From assembly GCF_014207445.1 (NCBI RefSeq), contig NZ_JACHEM010000001.1, forward strand, positions 124,001 to 188,000: a stretch of 64,000 bases of DNA. Direction: 5' to 3'. The stretch comes from Streptomyces candidus. Its GTDB lineage: Bacteria > Actinomycetota > Actinomycetes > Streptomycetales > Streptomycetaceae. Under the pieces are notes generated by a model, which saw nothing but the letters and a program-made list of their open reading frames with translations, ran no database searches and had not been told where the DNA came from. A program made the position numbers and the translations under genes. Position 1 is the first letter of the stretch. Each line of letters begins with the position of its first letter. Shown piece after piece: positions 28,233 to 37,506 of the stretch.

Positions 28233-29546
28233 CTAGCCGCCGGGCAGTTCGGCCTCCCGCACCTCCCGGTACGACACGCCCACCAGCCCCGCCGCCAGGC
28301 AGAGCGCCCCGCACCCCCAGAACACCGGCGTGGCGCCCCACAGTCCGATCGCGGCCCCCACCACCGGGTAGGCCAGCGGTGCGATCCCGAGGCTGATCAG
28401 CGACATCAGCGAGGAGACCCGGCCCAGGTACGCGGGTGCCGTGGCCGTCTGCACCAGCCCCGCCGTCAGCCCGCCGCACAGCGCCACCAGCATTCCCATC
28501 GGCGCGGCCACCAGCACCGCCCACACGAGACCGGGCACCGACCCCAGGGCGCAGACCAGAACCGACCCCCCGGCCAGTCCCGCCAGCCGCACCCGGCCGG
28601 CCCGCGACACCCGTCCCCGCGCGGTGAGCAGCAGCGCGGTGGACGCCGCGCCTGCGCTGAACGCGCCCACGATCCAGGCGATGCCCGTGGCGCCCCATCC
28701 CCGCTGCGAGGACAGCAGGACGACGCCGACGTTGATGAGGGGGATGCCGCCGAGCTCGAAGAGGATGTTGGAGAGGATCAACGGTCCGACGAGCCGGTGC
28801 CGGCGGACGTAGCCGAAGCCGTCGGTCAGATCCCGCCACACGGAGCTGCGCTGCGGCTCGTCGCCCTCCCGCGCCGGTTCCTCCTGGGGCAGCGGGGCGA
28901 TCCGCACCGCCACCAGCAGCACCAGAGACACCGCGAACAGCACGCCCGCGACCGCGAACGCCGCCGCGGCCCCGCCGAGCCCCATCGCCAGTCCGGCCAC
29001 CGGCGCTCCGACGATGCCGCCGAACCTGTTCGCCAGCGCCTTCATGCCCTGGACCCGCACGAGTTGGTCGGGCGCGGTGATGCGCGGGGGCAGCGCTCCG
29101 ACGGCCGGCATGAAGAGCGCGTCCACCGCCCCGAAGACCAGTGCCACGAGCACCAGCAGCCACACGGCGGGGCCGGTCAGCATCAGTGCCGCCGCGATGC
29201 CGAGGATCATCGCGCAGCGCACCGCGTCCGAGACGATGACGATGCGGCGGGGGCCGAAGCGGTCGGCGATCACGCCGCCGCCGAGCATCAGCACGGCCCG
29301 CGGCACCGCCCCGCTCGCCATGATCAGACCGACTTCGGCGGGGCCGCCCGCCTGGGCGGCGGCCCAGCCGAGCGCGAGGAAGTACACGGCGTCGCCGACG
29401 AGGGAGGCGGCGTAGGCGCTGAGCCAGCGCAGGACGTTGCCGTCCCGGTGGGCGGGCCGGCCCGTGGGCCTGGCCTCCGGGGCGTCCTGTGCCGGGCCCC
29501 CGGAGGCGTCCGGGGCGTCCGCCGGGTCGAGGCGTGGTTCAGTCAT
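28233..29546 (-). CDS. MFS exporter
   Basis: 437 residues, about 12 predicted helices. The motif-A-like loop between helices 2 and 3 reads [36 protein letters not shown] and [14 protein letters not shown] resemble the MFS_3/EntS drug or siderophore exporter subgroup. The N-terminal ~35 residues are Pro/Ala-rich and the cytoplasmic mid-loop is acidic. It follows the ArsR-type regulator by 15 nt, so the regulator probably controls it. The likely substrate is a toxic small molecule, perhaps one the adjacent P450 also handles. Confidence 0.9.
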   Translation of the reverse strand: MTEPRLDPADAPDASGGPAQDAPEARPTGRPAHRDGNVLRWLSAYAASLVGDAVYFLALGWAAAQAGGPAEVGLIMASGAVPRAVLMLGGGVIADRFGPRRIVIVSDAVRCAMILGIAAALMLTGPAVWLLVLVALVFGAVDALFMPAVGALPPRITAPDQLVRVQGMKALANRFGGIVGAPVAGLAMGLGGAAAAFAVAGVLFAVSLVLLVAVRIAPLPQEEPAREGDEPQRSSVWRDLTDGFGYVRRHRLVGPLILSNILFELGGIPLINVGVVLLSSQRGWGATGIAWIVGAFSAGAASTALLLTARGRVSRAGRVRLAGLAGGSVLVCALGSVPGLVWAVLVAAPMGMLVALCGGLTAGLVQTATAPAYLGRVSSLMSLISLGIAPLAYPVVGAAIGLWGATPVFWGCGALCLAAGLVGVSYREVREAELPGG

Positions 29547-29561
29547 CGTTTGCTGGCCCTC

Positions 29562-30179
29562 TCAGGGACGGAACGGGAAGCCGCACATCCGGACGAAGAC
29601 CTGTTCGCGTCCTTCGGTGTCACCGGCCGCCTCGGCGGCGCGTGCCCGCTCCCGGTAGGAGATGATCAACCCTCGGAGTTCTTCGGAGAGTTGCTGGAGC
29701 TCTGTCGCGGTGAGCCGGGGCAGGCACTCCCAGTCGAACGGCGTGTCCGACCACTTCTCGCCCCAGTTCGCGCCGTGGCCGGAGCAGGCGGCCCCGCACC
29801 CCTGGCCGAAGCGCAGGAGCGGCCGGGGCGCGCCGCCGACGGCGGCCACGCCCTGGGGTTCGGCCGCGCCCTGCGGTTCGGCACCGAAGCCGAAGTCGCG
29901 GAACGTGAAGCCGCGTGCCACCCGCCACCAGCGTTCCCGGGCGTCGCTGCTCTCCCCGGGGGCCTCCACGATGACGCCGTGCGCGGCCATCTTCCGCAGG
30001 TGGTAACTGACCAGCGAGACCGCCTCGCCCACCTGGTCCGCGAGGTGCGAGGCGGTGGCGGCACCCCCGGCGAGCAGGGCGTGGTAGAGGTCGATGCGCA
30101 GGGGGTGGGAGAAGACCCGGAGTGCGTGGAGGTCGGCGACGCACCGGGGCTCGGCCGAACGTTCGTATTCCGGTGCCAT
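29562..30179 (-). CDS. ArsR-type winged-helix regulator
   Basis: 205 residues. The winged-helix domain lies at ~15-75: LRVFSHPLRIDLYHALLAGG, then recognition helix EAVSLVSYHLRKMAAHGVI. The C-terminal half is a ligand domain with a small repeat insert (AEPQGAAEPQG). Two cysteines in CGAACSG could bind metal or be coincidental. The start MAPEYERSAE at 30179 lies 25 nt downstream of a perfect 30-bp inverted repeat, as expected for an autoregulated repressor. Co-oriented with the MFS exporter downstream and the P450 upstream. Confidence 0.85.
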   Translation of the reverse strand: MAPEYERSAEPRCVADLHALRVFSHPLRIDLYHALLAGGAATASHLADQVGEAVSLVSYHLRKMAAHGVIVEAPGESSDARERWWRVARGFTFRDFGFGAEPQGAAEPQGVAAVGGAPRPLLRFGQGCGAACSGHGANWGEKWSDTPFDWECLPRLTATELQQLSEELRGLIISYRERARAAEAAGDTEGREQVFVRMCGFPFRP

Positions 30180-30203
30180 GTGCGCACCGTAGAGAGGGAG
30201 GGA

Positions 30204-30233
30204 AATGTTGCGCAATCTTCTTTGCGCAACATT
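30204..30233. promoter_or_regulatory. 30-bp perfect inverted repeat: likely ArsR operator
   Basis: Arms AATGTTGCGCAA (30204-30215) and TTGCGCAACATT (30222-30233) with a 6-nt spacer. Each arm contains the 8-bp palindrome TTGCGCAA. It lies in the P450-regulator gap, just ahead of the regulator start. Confidence 0.8.
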
Positions 30234-30273
30234 CCCTTCGCAACTCACTTTCCACACGACTGAGTTGGGGAAC

Positions 30274-31503
30274 CTACCAGCGCACGGGCAGCTTCCGTAC
30301 CCCCCTTATCAGCAGCCCCGGAATCCACGGCCCGGCGTCCGGCGACTCCGTGGGCGCCAGTTCCGGGAAGCGCTCCAGCAGCGTACGGATCGCGATGCGG
30401 CCCTCCAGCCGGGCCAGCGGGGCGCCGATGCAGAAGTGGATGCCGTGCCCGAAGGCGATGTGCCCGCGGGCGTCGCGGCGGATGTCGAAGCGCCCCGCGT
30501 CGCCGAAGCGCGACTCGTCGCGGTCGGCGTCCGCCATGACGATCACCACCGAGGAGCCCGCCGGGATGCGCACGCCTTCGAAGTCCACGTCCTCGCGGGC
30601 GATGCGCGGCGTCGAGCCCTCCACCGGGCCGTCGTACCGCAGCGCCTCCTCCACCGCGCCGTCGATCAGACCGGGCAGGTCGGCGCGCAGCAGGGCGAGC
30701 TGCTCCGGGTGGTTGAACAGGGCACGCAGTCCGTTGCCGATCAGATTCACCGTCGTTTCGTGCCCCGCGACGATCAACAGGAAGGCCATGGACAGGAGTT
30801 CGTCCTCGTTGAGGCGGTCGCCCTCCTCGTCGGCGGTGTGGATCAGCGCACTGAGCAGGTCCTCACCCGGAGCCTTGCGCTTGTCCTCGATGAGCCCGCC
30901 GAGGTACGGCATGGCCGCGGCGTACGCGGCCTGCTCGGCCTCCGGACTCGTGGGCGCCACCACCTCGTTGGACCAGCCGCGGAAGGCGTCCCGGTCCAGG
31001 TCGGGCACGCCGAGCAGGTCGCAGATGACGGTCATCGGGAGCGGGAAGGCGAGCGAGTCGATGACGTCCGCGGTACGCGCCCCGCCCGCCTCCATCGCGT
31101 CGATCAGCTCGTCGGCGATCTGCTGCACCCGCGGGGCGAGCGCCGCGACGCGGCGTGGCGTGAATTCACGGGTCACCAGCCGTCGCATCCGGGTGTGGTC
31201 CGGCGGGTCCCTCAGAAGGACGTGCGCGTTGCCGGGCCCGTGGGCGTACGCGGGAAGCTGCGGGGCGAGGTGTCCGTGCGTACGCCAGTCGCGGCTGAAC
31301 CGGGGGTCGACGTACGCGGCACGGCACGCCTCGTGCCCGACGACGATCCACTGGTCCTCCCCCAGCGGGGTCAGCACCCGGTGGACCGGGCCCTGTGCAC
31401 GCAGTGCGGCGTAGACGGGGTAGGGATCGGCGACGAAGTCCGGGCTGAGTCGCAGGAGTTCGACGGCAGGGCCGGGCGACGGCGGTCGTGGTGACGCTGA
31501 CAT
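30274..31503 (-). CDS. Cytochrome P450
   Basis: 409 residues, a soluble actinobacterial P450. The I-helix oxygen-activation motif is AGHETT (246-251), the K-helix ExxR is E286-R289, and the heme-binding motif is FGHGIHFCIG with the Cys358 ligand. The 'CYP105/107'-like pattern PPDHTRMRRLVTREFTPRRV is also present. It needs a ferredoxin, not encoded here. It lies upstream of the ArsR-MFS pair on the same strand, 94 nt from the regulator. Function may be xenobiotic or specialised-metabolite oxidation. The ribosome site lies within a hairpin. Confidence 0.95.
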   Translation of the reverse strand: MSASPRPPSPGPAVELLRLSPDFVADPYPVYAALRAQGPVHRVLTPLGEDQWIVVGHEACRAAYVDPRFSRDWRTHGHLAPQLPAYAHGPGNAHVLLRDPPDHTRMRRLVTREFTPRRVAALAPRVQQIADELIDAMEAGGARTADVIDSLAFPLPMTVICDLLGVPDLDRDAFRGWSNEVVAPTSPEAEQAAYAAAMPYLGGLIEDKRKAPGEDLLSALIHTADEEGDRLNEDELLSMAFLLIVAGHETTVNLIGNGLRALFNHPEQLALLRADLPGLIDGAVEEALRYDGPVEGSTPRIAREDVDFEGVRIPAGSSVVIVMADADRDESRFGDAGRFDIRRDARGHIAFGHGIHFCIGAPLARLEGRIAIRTLLERFPELAPTESPDAGPWIPGLLIRGVRKLPVRW

Positions 31504-31507
31504 GACT

Positions 31508-31541
31508 GTTCCCCCTCGGTAGCACTTCTCCGAGGGGGAAC
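31508..31541 (-). promoter_or_regulatory. Hairpin over the P450 ribosome site
   Basis: Perfect 12-bp arms GTTCCCCCTCGG (31508-31519) and CCGAGGGGGAAC (31530-31541) with a 10-nt loop. On the P450 message the 3' arm reads CCGAGGGGGAAC and ends 4 nt before the ATG, so the GAGGGGG ribosome site is paired inside the stem. Confidence 0.7.
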
Positions 31542-31646
31542 GCTAGTCACCGGCGATCTTCCGCCACAGCTGCTTTTGCGACAGTTGTACGGGCAGAACA
31601 GGCTCGGCCCTTCCGGCGGAGCGGCTCGGCCTCCGGGCGGACCGGC

Positions 31647-32402
31647 TCAGCGCACCGGATGCCCGGCCGCCACCAGCGACGCCTTGACCTCCGCGATCCG
31701 CAGATCACCGAAGTGGAAGACCGACGCCGCCAGGACGGCGTCCGCACCCGCACCGACGGCCGGCGCGAAGTGCTCCAGCCTGCCGGCACCGCCGGACGCG
31801 ATGACCGGGACCGTGACGTGCTTGCGCACGGCGGCGATCATCTCGGTGTCGTAGCCGTCCTTGGTGCCGTCGGCGTCCATCGAGTTGAGCAGGATCTCGC
31901 CCGCGCCCAGTTCGGCGGCCCGGTGCGCCCATTCGACGGCGTCGACGCCTGCGGAGCGGCGGCCGCCGTGCGTGGTGACCTCGAAGGAGCCGTCGGCGGT
32001 ACGGCGGGCGTCGACCGACAGGACGAGGACCTGCCGGCCGAAGCGCTCGGCGATCTCGCGGATGAGGTCGGGGCGGGCGAGCGCGGCGGTGTTCACGCCC
32101 ACCTTGTCGGCCCCGGCCCGCAGCAGTTTGTCGACGTCCTCGGCGGTGCGGACGCCGCCGCCCACCGTGAGCGGGATGAAGACCTGCTCGGCGGTGCGCC
32201 GCACCACGTCGTAGGTCGTCTCGCGGTTCCCCGACGAGGCGGTGATGTCGAGGAAGGTCAGCTCGTCGGCGCCCTCGGCGTCGTACAGCTTGGCCATCTC
32301 GACGGGGTCGCCCGCGTCGCGCAGGTTCTGGAAGTTGACGCCCTTGACGACCCGCCCGTTGTCCACGTCCAGGCAGGGGATCACCCGTACGGCGAGACTC
32401 AC
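31647..32402 (-). CDS. hisF: Imidazole glycerol-phosphate synthase cyclase subunit
   Basis: 251 residues, a TIM barrel with the opening [17 protein letters not shown] (catalytic Asp12), [10 protein letters not shown], and a second half SVDARR plus [15 protein letters not shown] and [13 protein letters not shown]. It forms IGP and AICAR from PRFAR and ammonia delivered by HisH. It is last in the his operon, overlapping ridA by 4 nt. Confidence 0.97.
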   Translation of the reverse strand: MSLAVRVIPCLDVDNGRVVKGVNFQNLRDAGDPVEMAKLYDAEGADELTFLDITASSGNRETTYDVVRRTAEQVFIPLTVGGGVRTAEDVDKLLRAGADKVGVNTAALARPDLIREIAERFGRQVLVLSVDARRTADGSFEVTTHGGRRSAGVDAVEWAHRAAELGAGEILLNSMDADGTKDGYDTEMIAAVRKHVTVPVIASGGAGRLEHFAPAVGAGADAVLAASVFHFGDLRIAEVKASLVAAGHPVR

Positions 32403-32815
32403 GCGGCACCTCCGGTTCCCGGGGTGCCCCGGTACGCCTCGACCTCGACCTCGACGACCAGCGAGGGGTCGACGAAGCCGGAGACGATCACGAGGGTCGC
32501 GACCGGCCGGATCTCGCCGAAGAGTTCCTTGTGGGCGCGGCCCACGTCGTCCACGTCGCGGGCGTGCGTGAGGTACATCCGGGTGCGGACGATGTCGGTC
32601 CGGGACAGGCCCAGCTCCTTCAACGCCTTCTCGGCGACGCCGAACGCGGTCATCGTCTGCTCGTACGGGGTGCCCGCCTCGATCATGCCGTCCTGGGTGA
32701 CGGACGTGCAGCCGGCCACCAGGACGAGCCCGCCCGGCAGTTCCACGGCACGGGAGTAGCCGAACTGCTCCTCCCAGGGGGCGCCGGTCGACACGCGTCG
32801 TACGGAGTCACTCAT
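32399..32815 (-). CDS. RidA/YjgF-family protein
   Basis: 138 residues. RidA-like features: [61 protein letters not shown] and a C-terminal [10 protein letters not shown]. Relatives hydrolyse reactive enamine/imine intermediates such as 2-aminoacrylate, which damages PLP enzymes. It overlaps priA and hisF by 4 nt each, so it is made with the his enzymes, which include the PLP enzyme HisC. Whether it is a true RidA or another subgroup cannot be told. Confidence 0.85.
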   Translation of the reverse strand: MSDSVRRVSTGAPWEEQFGYSRAVELPGGLVLVAGCTSVTQDGMIEAGTPYEQTMTAFGVAEKALKELGLSRTDIVRTRMYLTHARDVDDVGRAHKELFGEIRPVATLVIVSGFVDPSLVVEVEVEAYRGTPGTGGAA

Positions 32816-33540
32816 CGGGAAACCGCCTCCAGGGCCTCTTCGAGCGTGAACGCCTTCGCGTACAGCGCCTTGCCCACGATCGCGCCCTCCACACCGTCGG
32901 GCACGAGCGAGGCGAGGGCCCGCAGGTCGTCGAGCGAGGAGACGCCGCCGGACGCCACGACGGGCTTGTCGGTGGCGGCGCACACGTTCTTCAGCAGCTC
33001 CAGGTTCGGGCCCTGGAGGGTGCCGTCCTTGGCGATGTCGGTGACGACGTAGCGGGAGCAGCCCTCGGAGTCGAGCCGCGCGAGGGTTTCGTACAGGTCG
33101 CCCCCGTCGCGGGTCCAGCCGCGGCCACGGAGGGTGGTTCCCCGTACGTCCAGGCCGACCGCGATCCTGTCGCCGTACCGGGCGATGACCTTGGCGACCC
33201 ACTCGGGGGTCTCCAGGGCGGCGGTGCCGAGGTTGACACGCCGGCAGCCGGTGGCGAGCGCGGCCTCCAGGGACGCGTCGTCGCGGATGCCGCCGGACAG
33301 CTCGACCTTGATGTCCATGGCGTCGGCGACCTCGGCGATGACCTGCCGGTTGTCGCCGGTGCCGAACGCGGCGTCCAGGTCGACCAGGTGCAGCCATTCG
33401 GCACCCGACCTCTGCCAGGCGAGGGCCGCCTCCAGCGGGGAGCCGTACGACGTCTCGGAGCCGGACTCGCCGTGCACCAGCCGGACGGCCTGGCCGTCGC
33501 GGACGTCGACGGCGGGGAGGAGTTCGAGCTTGTGGGACAT
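32812..33540 (-). CDS. priA: Phosphoribosyl isomerase A (HisA/TrpF dual substrate)
   Basis: 242 residues, a TIM barrel. Motifs [15 protein letters not shown] (Asp of strand 1), [27 protein letters not shown] and [12 protein letters not shown]. In actinobacteria this enzyme isomerises both ProFAR (His) and phosphoribosylanthranilate (Trp); no separate trpF is present here. The start shares its A with the hisH stop (TGATG). Confidence 0.95.
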   Translation of the reverse strand: MSHKLELLPAVDVRDGQAVRLVHGESGSETSYGSPLEAALAWQRSGAEWLHLVDLDAAFGTGDNRQVIAEVADAMDIKVELSGGIRDDASLEAALATGCRRVNLGTAALETPEWVAKVIARYGDRIAVGLDVRGTTLRGRGWTRDGGDLYETLARLDSEGCSRYVVTDIAKDGTLQGPNLELLKNVCAATDKPVVASGGVSSLDDLRALASLVPDGVEGAIVGKALYAKAFTLEEALEAVSR

Positions 33541-34181
33541 CAGAGGGTTCCGATCCAGTTGGTGAGCAGCTGGGCACCGGCGTCGCCGGACTTCTCCGGG
33601 TGGAACTGGGTCGCCATGAGCGCCCCGTTCTCGACGGCCGCCACGAAGGGCCGGCCGTGGGTGGACCAGGTGACGCGCGGGGCGCGGATGAGCGGGTTGG
33701 TGACTTCGAGCGACCACTCGTGGGCGGCGTACGAGTGCACGAAGTAGAACCGCTCCTCGGCGGAGAGGCCCGCGAACAGCTGCGAGTCCTCGGCCGCCTC
33801 GACGGTGTTCCACCCCATGTGCGGGACGACGTCCGCCTTGAGCGGCCCGACCACGCCGGGCCACTCGTCGAGGCCCTCGGTCTCGACGCCGTGCTCGATG
33901 CCGCGCGCGAAGAGGATCTGCATGCCGACGCAGATGCCCATCACGGGGCGCCCGCCCGAGAGCCTGCGCCCCACGATCCAGTCGCCGCGCGCCTCGCGCA
34001 GCCCCTGCATGCACGCGGAGAACGCGCCGACGCCGGGCACCAGCAGCCCGTCCGCGTTCATCGCGGTGTCGTAGTCGCGGGTGATTTCGACGTCCGCGCC
34101 CACCCGGGCGAGGGCCCGCTCGGCGGACCGGACGTTGCCGAAGCCGTAGTCGAAGACGACGACCTTCTTGGTGTTGGTCAT
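33540..34181 (-). CDS. hisH: Imidazole glycerol-phosphate synthase glutaminase subunit
   Basis: 213 residues, a class I glutamine amidotransferase. The catalytic triad is Cys84 in GICVGMQ, with His194 and Glu196 in QFHPEKSG. It starts [16 protein letters not shown]. It supplies ammonia to HisF. Its ATG overlaps the small membrane-protein gene by 4 nt. Confidence 0.96.
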   Translation of the reverse strand: MTNTKKVVVFDYGFGNVRSAERALARVGADVEITRDYDTAMNADGLLVPGVGAFSACMQGLREARGDWIVGRRLSGGRPVMGICVGMQILFARGIEHGVETEGLDEWPGVVGPLKADVVPHMGWNTVEAAEDSQLFAGLSAEERFYFVHSYAAHEWSLEVTNPLIRAPRVTWSTHGRPFVAAVENGALMATQFHPEKSGDAGAQLLTNWIGTL

Positions 34182-34345
34182 TCCCAGAGTCCCTGGATCC
34201 GCAGGACGCCCGCGGTGAGACACATCACCGAGGCGAGGCCGAGCAGCACGATGACGCCCTTGGGCATCTTCTGCTTCGAGAAGGAGATGACGCCGCCGAG
34301 CAGGAACAGCCCGACGACGATCAGGACGGTGTTGAGGCCGGTCAT
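34178..34345 (-). CDS. 55-aa membrane protein within the his operon
   Basis: Sequence [20 protein letters not shown], then [10 protein letters not shown], a second hydrophobic stretch ([18 protein letters not shown]) and RIQGLWE. Two predicted membrane helices are joined by a short basic loop. It starts 4 nt after hisB and overlaps hisH by 4 nt. This spacing and tight packing argue that it is real. Function unknown; it may be a membrane partner of the histidine enzymes or just retained within the operon. Confidence 0.75.
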   Translation of the reverse strand: MTGLNTVLIVVGLFLLGGVISFSKQKMPKGVIVLLGLASVMCLTAGVLRIQGLWE

Positions 34346-34349
34346 GGGG

Positions 34350-34943
34350 TTACAGCGCGCCCTTGGTCGACGGGAGGATGCCGGCCGCACGCGGGTCGCG
34401 CTCGGCGGCGTAGCGCAGGGCCCGCGCCAGGGCCTTGAACTGGCACTCCACGATGTGGTGCGCGTTGCGCCCGTAGGGCACGTGGATGTGCAGGGCGATC
34501 TGCGCCTGGGCGACGAACGACTCGAAGATGTGCCGGGTCATCGTCGTGTCGTAACTGCCGATCATCGGCGCCATGTTCTCGGGCTCGGTGTGCACGAGGT
34601 ACGGGCGGCCGGAGAGGTCGACGGTGACCTGCGCGAGCGACTCGTCGAGGGGGACGGTGCAGTTGCCGAAGCGGTAGATGCCGACCTTGTCGCCGAGGGC
34701 CTGCTTGAAGGCGGCGCCGAGCGCCAGCGCGGTGTCCTCGATGGTGTGGTGGGTGTCGATGTGCAGGTCGCCGTCCGTCTTGACCGTGAGGTCGAAGAGG
34801 CCGTGGCGGCCGAGCTGGTCGAGCATGTGGTCGTAGAAGCCGACACCGGTCGACACGTCGACCTTGCCGGTTCCGTCGAGGTCGATCTCGACGACGACGG
34901 AGGTTTCCTTGGTGGTGCGTTCGACGCGTCCGACGCGGCTCAT
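34350..34943 (-). CDS. hisB: Imidazoleglycerol-phosphate dehydratase
   Basis: 197 residues, the monofunctional dehydratase form. Metal-binding motifs: [57 protein letters not shown]. It dehydrates IGP to imidazole acetol phosphate. Overlaps hisC by 4 nt. Confidence 0.97.
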   Translation of the reverse strand: MSRVGRVERTTKETSVVVEIDLDGTGKVDVSTGVGFYDHMLDQLGRHGLFDLTVKTDGDLHIDTHHTIEDTALALGAAFKQALGDKVGIYRFGNCTVPLDESLAQVTVDLSGRPYLVHTEPENMAPMIGSYDTTMTRHIFESFVAQAQIALHIHVPYGRNAHHIVECQFKALARALRYAAERDPRAAGILPSTKGAL

Positions 34944-36046
34944 GTGCTCTGCTCCTTCTTGAGGGCGCGTACCGCTTCGAGGAACGCGTCGTTCTCGTCG
35001 GGGGTGCCCGCGGTCACCCGCAGCCAGCCCGGTACTCCGTTGTCCCGGACCAGGACCCCGCGGTCGAGGATCTGCTGCCAGACGGCGTGGGAGTCCTCGA
35101 AGCGTCCGAACTGGACGAAGTTGGCGTCCGAGTCGGTGACCTCGTAGCCCAGTGCGCGCAGTTCGGCAACGAGCCGGTCCCGCTCGGCCTTCAGCTGTTC
35201 GACGTACCCCAGCAGCGTATCCGTGTGCTCCAGCGCGGCGAGCGCGGTGGCCTGGGTGACCGAGGACAGGTGGTACGGCAGGCGTACGAGCTGCACGGCG
35301 TCCACCACGGCCGGGTCGGCGGCCAGGTAGCCGAGCCGCAGCCCGGCGGCGCCGAACGCCTTGGACATGGTGCGCGAGAGCACCAGGTTCGGCCGGCCCG
35401 CGATCAGCGGGAGCAGCGAGGCGCGGTGGCTGAATTCGCCGTACGCCTCGTCCACGACGACCAGCGAGGGCTTGGCGGCCTGTGCCGCCTCGTACAGGGC
35501 GAGGACGGTGTCCGCCTCGACGGCGGTGCCGGTGGGGTTGTTGGGGGAGGTGATGAAGACGACGTCCGGCCGGTGTTCGGCGATCGTCCTGCGGGCCCGC
35601 TCGACGTCGATGGTGAAGTCGTCGTTCCGCGGGCCGGAGAGCCAGCCGGTGCCGGTGCCGCGCGCGATGAGCGCGTGCATCGAGTAGGACGGCTCGAAGC
35701 CGAGGGCGGTGCGGCCCGGGCCGCCGAAGGTCTGGAGCAGCTGCTGGAGGACCTCGTTGGAGCCGTTGGCCGCCCAGATGTTTGCGACGGTGACCGGGTG
35801 TCCGGCCGTCCGGGTCAGGTACCGGGCCAGTTCCGTGCGCAGCTCGACCGCGTCCCGGTCGGGGTAGCGGTTGAGGTCGCGGGCCGCCTCGCGGACGCGC
35901 TCGGCGATGCGCTCGACGAGGGCCTCGGGCAGCGGGTACGGGTTCTCGTTGGTGTTCAGCCGTACCGCTACGTCGAGCTGCGGGGCACCGTACGGGGACT
36001 TGCCGCGCAGCTCGTCGCGGATCGGGAGGTCGTCGATGCCGGTCAC
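34940..36046 (-). CDS. hisC: Histidinol-phosphate aminotransferase
   Basis: 368 residues, PLP fold type I. Motifs: [52 protein letters not shown] and the PLP lysine in [17 protein letters not shown]. The GTG at 36046 was chosen because GGAAGG lies 7 nt upstream and it gives a 4-nt overlap with the hisD stop; an ATG at 36061 is possible. Confidence 0.95.
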   Translation of the reverse strand: MTGIDDLPIRDELRGKSPYGAPQLDVAVRLNTNENPYPLPEALVERIAERVREAARDLNRYPDRDAVELRTELARYLTRTAGHPVTVANIWAANGSNEVLQQLLQTFGGPGRTALGFEPSYSMHALIARGTGTGWLSGPRNDDFTIDVERARRTIAEHRPDVVFITSPNNPTGTAVEADTVLALYEAAQAAKPSLVVVDEAYGEFSHRASLLPLIAGRPNLVLSRTMSKAFGAAGLRLGYLAADPAVVDAVQLVRLPYHLSSVTQATALAALEHTDTLLGYVEQLKAERDRLVAELRALGYEVTDSDANFVQFGRFEDSHAVWQQILDRGVLVRDNGVPGWLRVTAGTPDENDAFLEAVRALKKEQST

Positions 36047-37362
36047 GTGGGCACCTTCCATCCGAACCGTGCCTTCAGGGCCGCTCCGTGCGCGGGCAGG
36101 TCCTCCGCCTCGGCCAGGGTCACCACGTGGTGGGTGATCTCGGCGAGCGCGTCCTTCGTGTAGTCCACGACGTGGATGCCGCGCAGGAAGGACTGCACGC
36201 TGAGTCCCGAGGAGTGGCAGGCGCAGCCGCCGGTGGGCAGGACGTGGTTGGAGCCGGCCGCGTAGTCGCCCAGCGAGACCGGGGACCACGGGCCGACGAA
36301 CACCGCGCCCGCGTTGCGCACCTTTTCGGCCACCCGGGCCGCGTCGGCGGTCTGGATCTCCAGGTGCTCGGCCCCGTACGCGTTGACGACGGCGAGGCCG
36401 TCCTCGACCGTTTCGACGAGCACGATCGCGGACTGCTTGCCGGTGAGCGCCGGAACGATCCGCTCGTCCCGGTGCTTGCTGACGGCGACCTGCGCCTCCA
36501 GCTCCCTGGCCACCGCGGCGGCCAGCTCCTCGCTGGTGGTGACCAGGACCGACGCGGCGAGCGGGTCGTGCTCGGCCTGGCTGATCAGGTCGGCGGCGAC
36601 GTGCACCGGGTCGGCCGTGCCGTCCGCGAGAACGGCGATCTCGGTCGGTCCGGCCTCGGAGTCGATGCCGATGACACCCGTGAAGTAGCGCTTGGCGGCG
36701 GCCACCCAGATGTTGCCCGGGCCCATCACCATCGGTGCGGGCGGGCAGGACTCGGTGCCGTACGCGAACATCGCCACGGCCGTGGCGCCGCCCGCCGCGT
36801 ACACCTCGTCGATGCCGAGCAGCGCGCAGGCGGCCAGGATCGTCGGGTGCGGCAGTCCGCCGAACTCCTTCTGCGCGGGCGAGGCCAGCGCGATCGACGG
36901 GACCTCGGCCTCCTGCGCCGGCACCACGTCCATGATCACCGACGACGGGTACACCGACCGCCCGCCGGGCGCGTACAGCCCGACGCGGTCCACCGGCACC
37001 CAGCGCTCGGTGACCGTGCCGCCCGGCACGACCTGCGTCGTCCCGGTGGTACGGCGCTGGGCGCGGTGCACGATGCGGGCGCGCCGGATGGACTCCTCCA
37101 GGGCGGCGCGCACCTTCGGGTCCAGGGTCTTGAGCGCGTCGGTGATCGCCTGGGCGGGGACCCGGACCTGCTCCAGTGCGACCCCGTCGAACTTCTCCGC
37201 GTACTCGATCAGCGCCGCGTCGCCGCGATGATGCACGTCCTCGCAGATCGGACGCACCTTCTCCAGGGCGGCCGTCACGTCGAAGTCGGCTCGGGGCAGC
37301 AGGTCGCGCAGGGCCGTGCCCTCGGGGAGGGCACCGCCGCGCAGGTCGATTCGTGAGATCAC
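36043..37362 (-). CDS. hisD: Histidinol dehydrogenase
   Basis: 439 residues. Motifs: [17 protein letters not shown], the NAD/substrate segment [28 protein letters not shown], zinc-binding region [10 protein letters not shown], and [21 protein letters not shown]. Zinc- and NAD-dependent, it oxidises histidinol to histidine. It is first in the his operon. The start is the GTG at 37362 ([10 protein letters not shown]), with the promoter region between it and the divergent gene. Confidence 0.96.
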   Translation of the reverse strand: MISRIDLRGGALPEGTALRDLLPRADFDVTAALEKVRPICEDVHHRGDAALIEYAEKFDGVALEQVRVPAQAITDALKTLDPKVRAALEESIRRARIVHRAQRRTTGTTQVVPGGTVTERWVPVDRVGLYAPGGRSVYPSSVIMDVVPAQEAEVPSIALASPAQKEFGGLPHPTILAACALLGIDEVYAAGGATAVAMFAYGTESCPPAPMVMGPGNIWVAAAKRYFTGVIGIDSEAGPTEIAVLADGTADPVHVAADLISQAEHDPLAASVLVTTSEELAAAVARELEAQVAVSKHRDERIVPALTGKQSAIVLVETVEDGLAVVNAYGAEHLEIQTADAARVAEKVRNAGAVFVGPWSPVSLGDYAAGSNHVLPTGGCACHSSGLSVQSFLRGIHVVDYTKDALAEITHHVVTLAEAEDLPAHGAALKARFGWKVPT

Positions 37363-37388
37363 ACGGTCAATTCTCTCAGACCTCTTCC

Positions 37389-37435
37389 GGCCACAGGACG
37401 CCCGTATCACTGGCTGATACAGGCCACAAGACGCC
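37389..37435. promoter_or_regulatory. Repeat-dyad-repeat in the hisD promoter region
   Basis: A direct repeat GGCCACAGGACGCC (37389-37402) and GGCCACAAGACGCC (37422-37435), one mismatch in 14, flanks the dyad GTATCA-CTGGC-TGATAC (37404-37420). On the minus strand TTGTGG-N17-TACGGG can be read as a weak -35/-10 pair within it, so a bound protein could cover the hisD promoter. Confidence 0.5.
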
Positions 37436-37506
37436 ACCGGCGTCCCGGATGTCCTCGGTGACCACTAGCGTGCACTGCGTTACGTACGGGAGCGAGGGGG
37501 GCAGGG

